DNA of 64,000 bases from Patagioenas fasciata. Lineage: Eukaryota > Chordata > Aves > Columbiformes > Columbidae. The position numbers and the translations under genes were made by a program. Below, piece by piece: positions 63,932 to 64,000 of the stretch. The DNA lies in contig NC_092559.1 of assembly GCF_037038585.1 (NCBI RefSeq), forward strand, positions 24,166,488-24,230,487. Direction: 5' to 3'. Position 1 is the stretch's first letter, and every line of letters begins with the position of its first letter. The notes beneath the pieces were generated by a model. The model was not told where the DNA came from. It worked only from the letters and a program-made list of their open reading frames with translations, and searched no databases.

Positions 63932-64000
63932 GATGTTGAGCAGTGTTTAATAGATAATGGCCAGGGCCCAATACAGCACAGTAAGTTGTGCCTCTTTAGA

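Larger units (their letters stand above)
58690..64000 (-). mobile_element. ERVL-like element, antisense, runs off the window
   Basis: On the minus strand: gag (from beyond 64000 to about 62650), protease (62640-62420), RT (62200-61400), RNase H region (61310-60600), integrase (60250-60108 and 59260-58784). A sense solo LTR (59267-60102) splits the integrase. It is the same family as 14546-20952. No LTR belonging to it is visible. Stops occur throughout. Confidence 0.85.

Overview
The window is vertebrate, and almost certainly avian, nuclear DNA. It is packed with CR1-type non-LTR retrotransposons. Several copies end in the bird-typical short 3' repeat (ATTCTATGA / ATTCTGTGA). The rest is largely endogenous retrovirus (ERV) sequence of several classes. 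No bacterial-style genes, operons, rRNA, tRNA genes or CRISPR arrays are seen.

The only recognisable host genes are a degraded head-to-head pair: RGP1 on the minus strand (start-codon exon at 45310, two later exons at 1100-1244 and 568-693) and one exon of GBA2 on the plus strand (48792-48883). Human RGP1 and GBA2 are head-to-head neighbours on 9p13, a region that corresponds to the bird Z chromosome. All three RGP1 exons carry frame breaks, at least one exon between them was not found, and the 44-kb intron is almost wholly transposons. My inference is a decaying W-linked gametolog, or another pseudogene copy, rather than the working Z gene.

Layout. 1-1.25 kb: LTR fragment and RGP1 exons. 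1.47-2.87 kb: LTR and ERV debris. 2.9-8.04 kb: a CR1 split by two solo LTRs, one carrying an array of 11 small hairpins. 8.05-12.1 kb: antisense gamma-like ERV split by an Hsmar1-like mariner and a solo LTR. 12.1-14.5 kb: CR1 tail, a probable LTR and unassigned DNA. 14.5-20.95 kb: sense ERVL-like element whose pol is replaced by CR1 plus a piece of an antisense alpha/beta-like ERV. 20.95-36 kb: a stack of CR1 copies, one split by a very young 6.1-kb betaretrovirus-like provirus (23991-30111; LTRs differ at 1 of 451 sites). 36-40 kb: antisense near full-length CR1 with 5' tandem repeats. 40-44.4 kb: ERV and LTR debris, including an LTR nested in an LTR of the same family. 45-49 kb: the RGP1/GBA2 promoter side. 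49-54.8 kb: antisense alpha/beta-like ERV with env TM remnants. 57.7-64 kb: CR1 and an antisense ERVL that runs off the window.

Most LTRs are solo LTRs, and many have target-site duplications readable to the base. This allows a relative order of insertions: CR1 first, then solo LTRs and the young provirus inside it. Almost nothing here is an intact gene. The best-preserved coding frames are the dUTPase-protease and pol frames of the young provirus. Host-gene and family names rest on my recall of protein families, not on a database search.
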